From: Corynebacterium riegelii
GTDB taxonomy: Bacteria; Actinomycetota; Actinomycetes; Mycobacteriales; Mycobacteriaceae
Assembly (NCBI RefSeq): GCF_016728505.1
Contig: NZ_CP068159.1
Location: 744,001-808,000, forward strand
DNA: 64,000 nt
Direction: 5' to 3'
Made by a program: the position numbers and the translations under genes. Positions within the stretch are counted from its first letter, which is position 1. Each line of letters begins with the position of its first letter. This document shows, in pieces, positions 17,590-25,876 of this stretch. The notes beneath the pieces were generated by a model, which made no database searches, was not told the origin of the DNA, and saw only the letters and a program-made list of their open reading frames with translations.

Positions 17590-19005
17590 CTAGTTCAGCT
17601 CAAGTCGGCGGGACAGGTCAGAGGCGAAAACGCCGGTCGGGTCGATGTCGCGGCGGGTCTTCAACCAGCCGTCCAAACCCGGGTACATGGCGTGGAAGTT
17701 CTCCGCGGACGTACGCGACTCCTTGGCCAGGTAGAGGCGGCCGCCGAACTCCATCACCTGCTCATCCAGACGGTCCAGGAACTCGCCCAAGCCCGGGCGG
17801 ATGGGGAAGTCAACGCACACGTTCCAACCCTTCATTGGGTAGGACAGCGGCGCGCGGTTACCCTCGCCGAACAGTTTGAACACGTTGAGCGCCGTGTAGT
17901 GGCCGGAGGACTGGATTTGGTAAATGATGTCCTTGAACGGCTCAACCGCATCGGTGGGCACCACGAACTGGTACTGCAAGAAACCCTTCGAACCGTAGCC
18001 ACGGTTCCACTCGCCGATCAGGTCTAGCGGCTGGTAGAACTGCGTCAGGTTCTTGATGTCGTTCTTCGAAGGCGCGCCCATCATGTAATAGGCCTCACCG
18101 ATAGCCATGAGCGAAAGCTTGTTCATGGTCCAGGACGGGAAGATGTCCGGCACCGTCATCAACTGCGGGGCCTTGAAACGCAACGGGTCTTTCGCCAGCT
18201 TCGGCGCGTACTCCTCCAGCTGCGCAAGCGTGGCCAGAGAGCCGCGGGAAATGGTGGAGCGGCCCGTCTTCGGCGGCGCGGAGATCGCGTCGAACCAGGC
18301 GGAAGAGTAGGTGTAGTTGACCTCGGAGCCGTCGGAGTGGATGGCAATGGTCTCATCCAGTGTGTCCGTGCGGTCCGTGTCAGAGATGAAGTACGCGGTT
18401 TCCGTAAACGTCATCTGGATGCGTGCGCGCAGGATGATGCCAGTCAAACCCATGCCGCCGACGGTTGCCCAGAACAGCGTGCCGTCCGGGTCATCCGCGG
18501 AGCCTTCCGGTTCAAGGTGGAGCACCCGGCCGTCTGCAACCAGAAGCTCCATGGACACCACATGGTCACCAAAGGAGCCTGCGGAGTGGTGGTTCTTGCC
18601 GTGGATGTCCGGGCCGATGGCGCCGCCAATGGTCACCTGGCGCGTACCTGGCAGCACCGGCACCCACAGGCCGTAGGGCAGTGCCGCCTTCATCAGCTGG
18701 TCAAGGCTCACGCCCGCGTCCACGTCCACAATGCCGCTTTCCGGATCAATGGAGTGGATTTGGTTGAGCACGGTCATGTCAACCACCAGGCCGCCGCCGT
18801 TTTGCGCCGGGTCGCCGTAGGAACGGCCGAGGCCGCGGGCAATCACGCCGCGACGCTGGGACTGAGGCAGGGAAGCGTTCTCATCTGCCACGCGTGCCAC
18901 GGCTGCCTTGATCACATCAACGTCAGGGGTGGAAAGTACGTGAGCGGTACTTGGAGCGGTGCGTCCCCAGCCGTGGAGGGACTTCAAGTCGGTGTGAATC
19001 TGCAT
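17590..19005 (-). CDS. dprE1: Decaprenylphosphoryl-beta-D-ribose oxidase DprE1
   Basis: 471-residue FAD-dependent oxidase of the vanillyl-alcohol-oxidase fold that oxidises decaprenyl-phosphoryl-ribose at C2. The FAD segments GLGRSYGD and [18 protein letters not shown] are intact. The cysteine attacked by benzothiazinones in mycobacteria (C387 there) is present as C397 in [10 protein letters not shown]. The C-terminus [11 protein letters not shown]...SRRLEL also matches. The start is uncertain: a TTG at 19014 is possible, but the ATG at 19005 (MQIHTDL) has AAGG at a suitable distance and is preferred. It is the first gene of the dprE1-dprE2 unit. Confidence 0.95.
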   Translation of the reverse strand: MQIHTDLKSLHGWGRTAPSTAHVLSTPDVDVIKAAVARVADENASLPQSQRRGVIARGLGRSYGDPAQNGGGLVVDMTVLNQIHSIDPESGIVDVDAGVSLDQLMKAALPYGLWVPVLPGTRQVTIGGAIGPDIHGKNHHSAGSFGDHVVSMELLVADGRVLHLEPEGSADDPDGTLFWATVGGMGLTGIILRARIQMTFTETAYFISDTDRTDTLDETIAIHSDGSEVNYTYSSAWFDAISAPPKTGRSTISRGSLATLAQLEEYAPKLAKDPLRFKAPQLMTVPDIFPSWTMNKLSLMAIGEAYYMMGAPSKNDIKNLTQFYQPLDLIGEWNRGYGSKGFLQYQFVVPTDAVEPFKDIIYQIQSSGHYTALNVFKLFGEGNRAPLSYPMKGWNVCVDFPIRPGLGEFLDRLDEQVMEFGGRLYLAKESRTSAENFHAMYPGLDGWLKTRRDIDPTGVFASDLSRRLELN

Positions 19006-19080
19006 GTCTTCCAACCTTACTCACGCAACCGTAACGCACCCGTAACAAAAGGTGTGACGTTTATCCCAAGGCGTAGCAGG

Positions 19081-19251
19081 TCAGAGCTCCAAAATCTCCC
19101 GGATCTCCTTCGGCAGCTCCTCCTGCGAGGTGATCTGCGGGCCCTCATACTCACGCAAAATCTTCAAAATCAGCGCGCGGCTGGCGCTGTCCTGCACCGG
19201 CAGCTCCTGCGCCATCAGCTGTTGCATGAAATGGTTCAACGGTTGTTCCAT
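19081..19251 (-). CDS. Small hypothetical protein, 56 aa
   Basis: A 57-codon reading frame upstream of dprE1 on the same strand, coding for a Glu/Gln-rich, probably helical polypeptide beginning MEQPLNHFMQQLMAQELPV and ending EIREILEL. It has no membrane segment or signal peptide, and I do not recognise it. Codon use is normal for this genome (GC-rich third positions). It stops 75 bases before the dprE1 start and could share its promoter. It is short enough that chance cannot be excluded; the ATG, regular codon use and position support a real gene. Its 5' end faces the divergent gene at 19299 across a 47-base gap. Confidence 0.5.
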   Translation of the reverse strand: MEQPLNHFMQQLMAQELPVQDSASRALILKILREYEGPQITSQEELPKEIREILEL

Positions 19252-19298
19252 ACCGGACAACCCTAGCTATGTGGGCCCCAGCCGGTACGATTTGCCGT

Positions 19299-19730
19299 AT
19301 GCAGACCGAGCAGATCACCGATCAGATCACCGAAGAGCGGATTGATTACAACGCGCTGGACAACACGTTCGCTGGCCAGTGCATCCAGGCGGGTTTCATC
19401 GCCGCGCTTGTTGCGTTCCCGGCGGCGCGCCTGCCGCTGCTTGCGCTAAACGCTGGCACGATCGCGGTGTTCAACGCGTTTGATGAGGACCCGCGTAATG
19501 ATCTGACCGCCGTTGTGGACGATGAGCAGGGTGAAGAGGATTCTGTCGCGTTGTCCTGGGGCGTGATCGGCGCCGTTGCCGTGGGCGCGTTCGGCGCGTT
19601 TACTCTTGCATCTCGCCTGGTTGATGGGGTGGTGGCTGGGTTGGGTAAGCGTGGCGTAGATAAGCCGAAGCCCTGGGTGGCTGGGGCCCTGGCCGCGACC
19701 TACCTGGCGGTGAAGCAGATCAAAAAATAG
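19299..19730 (+). CDS. Hypothetical membrane protein, 143 aa
   Basis: 143-residue protein with two predicted membrane helices (about residues 27-48 and 84-104) and a charged central loop rich in Asp/Glu (DEDPRNDL, DDEQGEEDS). I do not recognise a family. The ATG at 19299 follows TACGAT (19286-19291) by 7 bases, so the mRNA is probably leaderless; an upstream in-frame extension lacks this support. It lies divergently from the dprE1 transcript and ahead of two further small plus-strand genes, with only 13 bases to the next. A role in the envelope is possible from location alone. Confidence 0.65.
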   Translation: MQTEQITDQITEERIDYNALDNTFAGQCIQAGFIAALVAFPAARLPLLALNAGTIAVFNAFDEDPRNDLTAVVDDEQGEEDSVALSWGVIGAVAVGAFGAFTLASRLVDGVVAGLGKRGVDKPKPWVAGALAATYLAVKQIKK

Positions 19731-19743
19731 GTAGCCTGGGCGC

Positions 19744-20133
19744 ATGTCACGCATGCTGATGGTCCGGAGCTTTTTGCTTAGCGACGACACCGTCTACCGC
19801 TGGATCGGCCTCCCCCAACACACAACCGTTGTCGAATGCCGGCGCATCGTGGCAACCGTCTTCGACATCGACGGCGAGGTCGGCTCCGATACCGACGGGG
19901 CCCTTACGATTGGGGAGCTGCTGCGCTTCCCCGGCGACACCCTCCACTTCCACTGGGGCCTGTGGGAGTTTCAAATGCAACTGGCTGAGATCCATCTCGG
20001 CGACAGCGATGACGCAGCCGCCATGTGCGTGGCGGGCGCCGGCGAGTTCGGCCCGCGCCCCTTTGACATCCGCGCGGTGAATGCGCAACTGCTGGCGGGT
20101 AGACTACCCCGGCGTGAGTTCATCCCCGAGTAA
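19744..20133 (+). CDS. Hypothetical protein, weakly plasmid pRiA4b ORF-3-like
   Basis: 129-residue soluble protein. Segments VYRWIGLPQHTTVVECRRI, GDTLHFHWGLWEF and CVAGAGEFGPRPF resemble, weakly, the strand-helix and 'cGeg..PPed' blocks of the pRiA4b ORF-3-like family, whose function is unknown. The ATG at 19744 follows TAGCCT (19732-19737) by 6 bases, suggesting a leaderless start. The 3' end overlaps the gtrA start region by 20 bases. I cannot assign a function; the family call is tentative. Confidence 0.55.
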   Translation: MSRMLMVRSFLLSDDTVYRWIGLPQHTTVVECRRIVATVFDIDGEVGSDTDGALTIGELLRFPGDTLHFHWGLWEFQMQLAEIHLGDSDDAAAMCVAGAGEFGPRPFDIRAVNAQLLAGRLPRREFIPE

Positions 20134-20665
20134 ATCGGCCGCTACTTCGGCCGCGAAATCAGCGCTGAAAAAGCAGCTGGTGCCGTTCATCATCATCGGC
20201 ATCGGCTGCGCCGTGCTGGACTTCGGCGTGACCTATTCGCTGACCAAGCTGTCGCCCCTGTCGCGCGACGCGTCCAAGGCGCTCGGCTGGTGCGTGGGCA
20301 CCCTGGTGGCCTACCTGCTCAACTCCCGCTTTGCGTTTAAGGCCGAGGTCAACGCCAAAAAAGCCGGCGCCGTGGTCCTGCTTTACGCCTGCACGTTCGC
20401 CGTGCAGCTGCTGCTGTACCGCTGGTCCGAGCCGCCGCTTCTGGCGTTGGGGATCGGGGACCCGTTTAAGGACCTCATCGCTTTTGTCATCGCCCAAGGC
20501 GTTGCCACGGTGACCAACTTTGTGCTGCAACGCCGCGTCATCTTCCGCCACGAGACGAAGATGATCGAGGTCGCCGAGCCGACTAGCTATACGGCTGAGC
20601 CCGACTCTACGGCCGGCGGAAATCCTCCCGTGCCCCCATCCGCAAAAGCTTCAGCCACTGAATAA
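20114..20665 (+). CDS. GtrA-family membrane protein, putative decaprenyl-phosphoryl-arabinose translocation partner
   Basis: 183-residue GtrA-like protein with four predicted membrane helices (about residues 15-125). GtrA proteins are small translocation partners for lipid-linked sugars. The mycobacterial Rv3789, also adjacent to dprE1, has been proposed to move decaprenyl-phosphoryl-arabinose or to act as an anchor for AftA; that role is carried over here by position. The GTG at 20114 (MSSSPSKS) is selected; TAGACT lies 8 bases before it. The C-terminal tail is Pro/Ser/Ala-rich. Its last 59 bases overlap the 3' end of the convergent glfT1. Confidence 0.83.
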   Translation: MSSSPSKSAATSAAKSALKKQLVPFIIIGIGCAVLDFGVTYSLTKLSPLSRDASKALGWCVGTLVAYLLNSRFAFKAEVNAKKAGAVVLLYACTFAVQLLLYRWSEPPLLALGIGDPFKDLIAFVIAQGVATVTNFVLQRRVIFRHETKMIEVAEPTSYTAEPDSTAGGNPPVPPSAKASATE

Positions 20666-21548
20666 AGCCCTTCGGATCACGCTTCTGTAGCAGGAAGAAC
20701 CACCCGAAACGCACGACTTCCTGCAGCTTCATCCGCTTCATGCCCTGCTGGTTGATGATGTAGCCGCGGTTGCGGTACGTGAAATACCGCTTGGATTCGT
20801 TGTCGGGCCACTGCGCGTGCGCGCGCCCACCCATGATGGGGTGGAACTCGCCGGAGCCGTCCGGGTGCAGGTAGAACGCGTTGAGCGCCGTGCCGTACTT
20901 CAGGCCCGATTGGGCGAGGCGGCGGTGGTACTCCACTTCATCACCACGAATGAACAGCCGGTAGTCCGGCACGCCGATTCGCTCCATCGCCTTCGCGCTG
21001 ATCAACGCACCGTTGAACAGGCTGGCGTACTGGGGCAAAAACTCGCCTTCAAGCTCTGCTACACGACGATGCCACGTCGTCCCCTGACGCAACGGAAACG
21101 CCAACTTGCCAGGGTCTTCAATATTGGCAACCACGGGGCTGACCTCGGCCAACTTGTGCTTGGCTGCCTGGGCGTACAGCGTTTCCAACGTGTCGTGGCT
21201 TGCCGGGCGGCCGTCATCATCGGCGCACCAAATGGCGTCCGCACCCAGCGCCAACGCGTGCAGGAAACCGTAGGCGAACCCACCCGCGCCACCCAAGTTG
21301 GTTTTGGACGGCAGGTACACCGCCTTCTCCCCGGCCAGGCTGGTCAGCAGCTCTTTCACAGCGGTATCTTCGGTGCCGTCTTCGGCACCGTCTTCAGCAC
21401 CGTTGTCCACCACGATCACCCAATCCACCGGGTGCGTCTGGTTCACCACCTGCTCCAGGGAATGCTTCAGCAGGTGAACACGTTTGTGGGTGACAATGAC
21501 CGCGGCCGTCGTGCCGTTTGGGTTTAGCAGCGCCTCGTGGGAACTCAT
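20607..21548 (-). CDS. glfT1: Galactofuranosyltransferase GlfT1
   Basis: 313-residue GT2-fold glycosyltransferase that adds the first galactofuranose residues to the linker lipid (rhamnosyl-GlcNAc-PP-decaprenyl) of arabinogalactan, using UDP-Galf on the cytoplasmic side. Motifs: N-terminal AAVIVTHKR with the nucleotide-binding Asp in VVDNG, and the catalytic DDDGRP. The mycobacterial Rv3782 is about 304 residues. The extra length is partly a short repeat GAEDGAEDGTEDTA (about residues 51-64) absent from the core fold. The ATG at 21548 (MSSHEALL) fits the family start; upstream in-frame codons look non-coding. Its 3' end overlaps gtrA convergently. Confidence 0.93.
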   Translation of the reverse strand: MSSHEALLNPNGTTAAVIVTHKRVHLLKHSLEQVVNQTHPVDWVIVVDNGAEDGAEDGTEDTAVKELLTSLAGEKAVYLPSKTNLGGAGGFAYGFLHALALGADAIWCADDDGRPASHDTLETLYAQAAKHKLAEVSPVVANIEDPGKLAFPLRQGTTWHRRVAELEGEFLPQYASLFNGALISAKAMERIGVPDYRLFIRGDEVEYHRRLAQSGLKYGTALNAFYLHPDGSGEFHPIMGGRAHAQWPDNESKRYFTYRNRGYIINQQGMKRMKLQEVVRFGWFFLLQKRDPKGFIQWLKLLRMGAREDFRRP

Positions 21549-21602
21549 GGGTTTTATTGTGCCGGATGGAACCGGCGGGGGCTTCAGCGCGTCTAATTCA
21601 GT

Positions 21603-22595
21603 ATGGGGATTGTTAGCAGTATTGGGTTTGAGGTGGCGTTTGATGTGGTGCTCGTGCATGCGTCGCAACGCGAGGCGGGGGAGCACTATGTGCAGCTCAG
21701 CCGGGAAAGGTACGTGCGGGAGGCGGAGTGCCGAAACGTGTGGCTTATAGACCGCGACGCCCACGCCCACCCCCACAACATCCCCTACCCAGCACCCGCC
21801 GCCGCACGCGCCGTCGCGCACGCGGTGGAACACCCCGGGTGCATCGTCGGCGCGTTCGCCGCCCTGGCCCTTTACGGCCTGCCCTTTCTTGTGGACGCCG
21901 CCGACACCACCCTCTACTGCACCACCGACCGGACCAAACTCGGTAACGAGATCTCACCAACGGTCCTGCGCATGCCGCGCCCGCTAGGCAGAAGCTATAC
22001 GCTCCGGCACCGCGGAGTCACCTTTAGTGCGTTCGCGCCTGCGGAGGCGCTGGTCCAGGCGCTGCAACATATCCGAAAAGGGATGCACCGCTGGCACGTG
22101 GTGCACATTGACGGGTTGGAACCAGTTGACGTCATGGCGATCCAACTCATCGATTGTTGCCGACGTTTCTTGGGGGTAAGACCGGAAGAGCTTGAGGAAG
22201 CTGCCGCTCGCAGGCTGTCTCGTCGGTGGCTTGAGCGGGTTTTGCCCTTGAGCAGCTCACTTGCTGACTCCCCTAAAGAGACGGAACTTCGCCTGCTGCT
22301 TAGTAGCGTCGTTGGAAAATTCGGCTACACCCTGCAGGAACAAGTGCCGCTTTATGACAACGGGGTGATAGTCACCACCTTCGACTTCGCCATCCCCGCT
22401 CTCAAGATCGGCGCAATGTATGACGGCGCCCACCACTGGGAGTATGACCAGCGCCAAAAGGATGCTGCCATCAATCTGAAGGCAGCGCGTCTGGAGTGGA
22501 TCGTTGCCCGTTGCTCATCGAAGACGATGTTTGAGCTAGTCGACCTTATCTGCGACCTCATCCGCCAAAAAGCCGCCGACGTTGGCGCTTCCTGA
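21603..22595 (+). CDS. Hypothetical protein with DUF559-type nuclease-fold C-terminus
   Basis: 330-residue protein. The N-terminal two thirds resemble AbiEi-like actinobacterial proteins (region CIVGAFAALALYGLP). The last 100 residues resemble DUF559, a VSR-like PD-(D/E)XK fold: E-rich helix ETELRLL, then FDFAIP with D261, then AMYDGAHH. Relatives as I recall them have EYDG here; this protein has M272 in place of the acidic residue, so nuclease activity may be lost. Related proteins are scattered in actinobacteria and of unknown role. The gene is divergent from glfT1 (54-base gap). Its TGA stop lies inside the first bases of the TGACAA element at 22592. Confidence 0.65.
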   Translation: MGIVSSIGFEVAFDVVLVHASQREAGEHYVQLSRERYVREAECRNVWLIDRDAHAHPHNIPYPAPAAARAVAHAVEHPGCIVGAFAALALYGLPFLVDAADTTLYCTTDRTKLGNEISPTVLRMPRPLGRSYTLRHRGVTFSAFAPAEALVQALQHIRKGMHRWHVVHIDGLEPVDVMAIQLIDCCRRFLGVRPEELEEAAARRLSRRWLERVLPLSSSLADSPKETELRLLLSSVVGKFGYTLQEQVPLYDNGVIVTTFDFAIPALKIGAMYDGAHHWEYDQRQKDAAINLKAARLEWIVARCSSKTMFELVDLICDLIRQKAADVGAS

Positions 22596-22763
22596 CAAAT
22601 GTGACGACGCGATTTGCGTTTGCCCAGGTCGCGGCTCTGGCACTAAGGGCGCTTTGCACGATTTGTCAGAGGGGAACCGTGGATCCTGACAAATTTAACA
22701 ACGCCGTTTACATTTGCCCAGGTCGCGGTCGGGTCGGGCTCGTTGTGTTGTCACATTTGTCAG
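22592..22763. repeat. TGACAA two-unit inverted-repeat element, copy 3 (inverted orientation)
   Basis: Units 22592-22669 and 22686-22763, each 78 bp, with a 16-base spacer at 22670-22685. The complement of this spacer begins GATCC and closely resembles the spacer of copy 1, so this copy is inverted relative to copies 1 and 2. The element's first TGA serves as stop codon of the gene ending at 22595. The region 22764-22812 carries a short GCCGAAACCA repeat (three copies). Confidence 0.8.
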
Positions 22764-22812
22764 CGCCGCCGAAACCAGCCGCCGAAACCAGCCGCCGAAA
22801 CCAGCAGAAAAC

Positions 22813-23610
22813 CTACTCCTCGGCGCCGTAGTGGAAGCGTCGCACCAGTTTGGCAACGTGCTCGCCGGCTTCGGGCCCTTCGTAGGCACCTACAACGTCG
22901 GAAACCAGCCCGGCTTGGCGGATTTCGCCCTTGTCCACCCACAGGGCGGTGTTGCAGAGCTGCGCCAAAAAGTCGTTGGAGTGGGAGGCGAAGACCAGGA
23001 TGCCGGAGCGTTCCACCATCTCGGCCAAGCGGACGCGGGCTTTGGACATGAAGGCGGCGTCGACGGCGCCGATGCCTTCATCAAGCAGCAGGATCTCGGG
23101 CTCGATGGAGGTGACTACGCCGAGCGCCAGGCGGACGCGCATGCCGGTGGAGTAGGTGCGGAGGGGCATGTTGAGGTAGTCGCCAAGCTCGGAGAATTCG
23201 GCGATGTCGTCGATTTTCGCCTTCATTTGTTTGCGGGTCTGGCCCAAAAACAGGCCGCGGATGATGATGTTTTCGTAGCCGGAGATCTCCGGGTCCATGC
23301 CTACGCCGAGGTCGAAGACGGGGGCGACGCGGCCGCGGACAATGGCGGAGCCTCGCGTGGGTTCGTAGATGCCGGACAGGAGGCGCAGCAGGGTGGATTT
23401 GCCTGCGCCGTTGTGGCCGACGAGGCCCACGCGGTCGCCTTCGCGCAGATGGAGGTTGATGTCGCGCAGTGCTTCAACGACGACGGTGTTTGAGGCGTTC
23501 TTGCCAATCTTGCCGCCGGCGGATGACATGACGGCCTTTTTGAGGGAGCGTGATTTGGCGTCGAAAATGGGGAAGTCGACGCAGGCGTTGTAGGTGTCAA
23601 TGGAAACCAT
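22813..23610 (-). CDS. wzt: ABC transporter ATPase Wzt, galactan export
   Basis: 265-residue nucleotide-binding subunit of a polysaccharide ABC exporter. Walker A GHNGAGKST, signature YSTGMRVRLAL and Walker B ILLLDEGIGAVD are all intact. Its mycobacterial counterpart Rv3781 lies beside glfT1, and the pair Rv3781/Rv3783 is proposed to flip the lipid-linked galactan across the membrane. Here it sits 55 bases downstream of its permease gene on the same strand, preceded by an AGAAAGGA-type ribosome-binding site. No C-terminal substrate-binding domain of the long Wzt type is present, in line with the short actinobacterial form. Confidence 0.9.
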   Translation of the reverse strand: MVSIDTYNACVDFPIFDAKSRSLKKAVMSSAGGKIGKNASNTVVVEALRDINLHLREGDRVGLVGHNGAGKSTLLRLLSGIYEPTRGSAIVRGRVAPVFDLGVGMDPEISGYENIIIRGLFLGQTRKQMKAKIDDIAEFSELGDYLNMPLRTYSTGMRVRLALGVVTSIEPEILLLDEGIGAVDAAFMSKARVRLAEMVERSGILVFASHSNDFLAQLCNTALWVDKGEIRQAGLVSDVVGAYEGPEAGEHVAKLVRRFHYGAEE

Positions 23611-23665
23611 TTCGGGTCCTTTCTGTGACGCAGCTAAAGCAGCGGGAGCAACTAAAAGAGCAGCG

Positions 23666-24553
23666 TCACACCCAGTAAGGCACGCGGAAGCGCATCTGCT
23701 TCATGGCAAACAGTGTGATCAGCAGGCCGACGGCGGTGCAGGCGAGGACGATCCACCAGTGGTAGGCGGCTACTTCTTGCCCGATCAGGGGGGCGCGAAC
23801 GATTTCTAGGTAGTGGTAGAGCGGGTTGAGCTCGGCGATGCGGGCGCGTGAGGCTACTTCGCCGCCCTGTTCGCGCAGGGTTTTGGTGGTCCACACGATT
23901 GGGGTGACGTAGAACAAAAGCTGCACCATTGCCTCAAGGAGCGGGGCGACGTCGCGGAAGCGGGTGGCGATGATGCCGAACAGCATGGTCACCCACACAC
24001 CGTTGAGCACCAGAAGTGCCAACCCCGGCACAGCCCACAGCACGTTGAAGCCGAGGTCAATGCGGAACGCCACCACGAGAATGAGCCAGATGACCATGTT
24101 GTGTGCCAAAAACAGCAGTTGGCGCCACACCAGGCGGTAGACGTGCACCGACAACGCCGAGGGCAGTTGTTTGATCAGGCCTTCGTTTTCAATGAAGACG
24201 TTGGCGCCGTCTTTGATGCAGCCGGAGATGAATCCCCAGACGATGAAGCCGACGGTGACGTGCGGCAGGAATTCGGCGACGGAGATTTGGAACAGCATCG
24301 AGTACAACAGGCCGAGCGCCAGTGACATGACGCCGGTGGCGATGGTGATCCACAGCGGGCCAAGCGTCGACCTTCTGTAGCGCTGTTTGATGTCCTGCCA
24401 GCCCAGTTGTAGCCAGAGTTCGTGTTGGCCCCACCCGCGGGTGAGGTCGCGCCATGACATGGCCAGGGTCTTGGATTGTGACGCCGGGGTGTCGCTTGCC
24501 GGCTCGCTGGTCATGCGGGCAACGTCTGCACGCAGTTGTTCGATGTCTCGCAC
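23666..24553 (-). CDS. wzm: ABC transporter permease Wzm, galactan export
   Basis: 295-residue ABC-2-type permease with about six membrane helices (residues 60-290) and a hydrophilic N-terminal segment of about 45 residues. The amphipathic motif WQDIKQRYRRSTLGPLW before the first helix is characteristic of polysaccharide exporters such as Wzm/TagG. It is the homologue of mycobacterial Rv3783. The GTG at 24553 lies 7 bases after TAGGGT on the coding strand, suggesting a leaderless transcript that starts the wzm-wzt unit. It is divergent from the aminotransferase-fold gene. Confidence 0.9.
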   Translation of the reverse strand: MRDIEQLRADVARMTSEPASDTPASQSKTLAMSWRDLTRGWGQHELWLQLGWQDIKQRYRRSTLGPLWITIATGVMSLALGLLYSMLFQISVAEFLPHVTVGFIVWGFISGCIKDGANVFIENEGLIKQLPSALSVHVYRLVWRQLLFLAHNMVIWLILVVAFRIDLGFNVLWAVPGLALLVLNGVWVTMLFGIIATRFRDVAPLLEAMVQLLFYVTPIVWTTKTLREQGGEVASRARIAELNPLYHYLEIVRAPLIGQEVAAYHWWIVLACTAVGLLITLFAMKQMRFRVPYWV

Positions 24554-24650
24554 CTACATCACCCTAGCCGCTGCACGCTGCCGGTATGCAGTAGGTGGCT
24601 CCGCGGGGCATAATAAAGGCCAATGTTTTCTTAGAAAGGGGTGTGAGGCC

Positions 24651-25871
24651 GTGGCGTATGACGTTGCTAGTGTGCGTGGCCTCTACACTTCGTTGTCCAG
24701 CGGTTGGACGTATTTGAATGCGCATGATATGCCGCAGGTGCCGGAGCGGGTGGCGTCGGCAGTGGCGAGGAGTTTTCGTGCGGCGTTTACGGTTGCTCCG
24801 CCGGAGCCGGTGCGTGGGTCGCATGCGCGGTTTACGCCGGGGTGTCCGGAGGGGGAGACGTTGGTTGCGGATGCGCGGGCGGCGGTTGCGGATCTCACCG
24901 GCGCTACTCCTGAACGGGTGATTCTCGGTCCGAGTGTGCAGGCGTTGTACCTGGCGCTTTCGGCGGCGATGCGTCCGTTGTTCCGTCACAATTCTTCGGT
25001 TGTGGTTTCGGGCCTGGATGATCCGCGCCTGACGTCCACCATCCAGCTCGCGGATGCGCAGGTGCGCTGGGCCCAGGCCGATTTGGCTACGGGGGAGTTG
25101 CCGCCGTGGCAGTTTGAGCAGTTGGTGGATGGTTCCACGCGCCTAGTGTCTATTCCGGCGGCGCACGCGCAGCTTGGCACGGTGGTTGCGGTGTCGCAGG
25201 TTGCGGAGGCGGTCAGGGGACGTTCGAGGGCTTGGCTGCTTGTCGACGGTTCGGCGTACCTCCCATACCGCCCCCTTAGCTTCGACGAGTTCGGTGCTGA
25301 CATTGTTGCCGTTGACGTGGCTGCGATGGGCGGACCGCAGGTGGCTGCGTTGGTGTTCCGTGATGAGGCGATGCTCAACCGCCTGGACCGCGACATGTTG
25401 GATTTGCCGGTCGCCCCGGGCCTTGCCGGTGGTGTGTCGGCGATTGTGGAGCACTACACGCAGCTGGCAGAGCCGCGTGGCGGGCATCCGCGGAAGGTGA
25501 CGCGCCGGGCTCGTTTGGCCTCCTCTATGCAGGAAGCTGCGGATTATATGGAGCACCTGCGCGAGGATCTCTACACGTTCCTGGGGACGCTGCCCAAGGT
25601 CCACATCGTGGGCGTGTCTGGTGAGGCTGCTGAGCACACCCACCTCGACCGCATCCCACGGCTGACGTTCGGTGTGAGGGACGTCCCGGCGGAGACGGTG
25701 TATCAGCGATTGGTGGCGAATGGGATGGTGGCCACGTTGGCGTCGACAAGCAAACTGCTCTCTGACATGGGTGTGGACGAGATGGGTGGGGCTGTGACGG
25801 TGAGCCTCAGCCCGTTCAACACGCAGGCGGATGTGGTGCAGCTGACGCGCACCGTGGCCAGCCTGGCTTAG
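24651..25871 (+). CDS. Aminotransferase class V-fold protein (cysteine-desulfurase-like) lacking the PLP lysine
   Basis: 406-residue protein with the fold of class V aminotransferases. The PLP-contacting Asp region LLVDGSAYLPY is recognisable. The following strand, where the family has S-x-H-K-x-x-G-P, reads VDVAAMGGPQVAALVF, so Ala stands where the Schiff-base Lys is expected and no Lys lies nearby. It corresponds to mycobacterial Rv3778c by position and length, as far as I recall. It may bind a different ligand or act structurally. GTG at 24651 is used: GAAAGG stands upstream and a TAATAAA-like -10 near 24611. It is convergent with the quinone oxidoreductase gene, 5 bases between stops. Confidence 0.8.
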   Translation: MAYDVASVRGLYTSLSSGWTYLNAHDMPQVPERVASAVARSFRAAFTVAPPEPVRGSHARFTPGCPEGETLVADARAAVADLTGATPERVILGPSVQALYLALSAAMRPLFRHNSSVVVSGLDDPRLTSTIQLADAQVRWAQADLATGELPPWQFEQLVDGSTRLVSIPAAHAQLGTVVAVSQVAEAVRGRSRAWLLVDGSAYLPYRPLSFDEFGADIVAVDVAAMGGPQVAALVFRDEAMLNRLDRDMLDLPVAPGLAGGVSAIVEHYTQLAEPRGGHPRKVTRRARLASSMQEAADYMEHLREDLYTFLGTLPKVHIVGVSGEAAEHTHLDRIPRLTFGVRDVPAETVYQRLVANGMVATLASTSKLLSDMGVDEMGGAVTVSLSPFNTQADVVQLTRTVASLA

Positions 25872-25876
25872 GGCGG

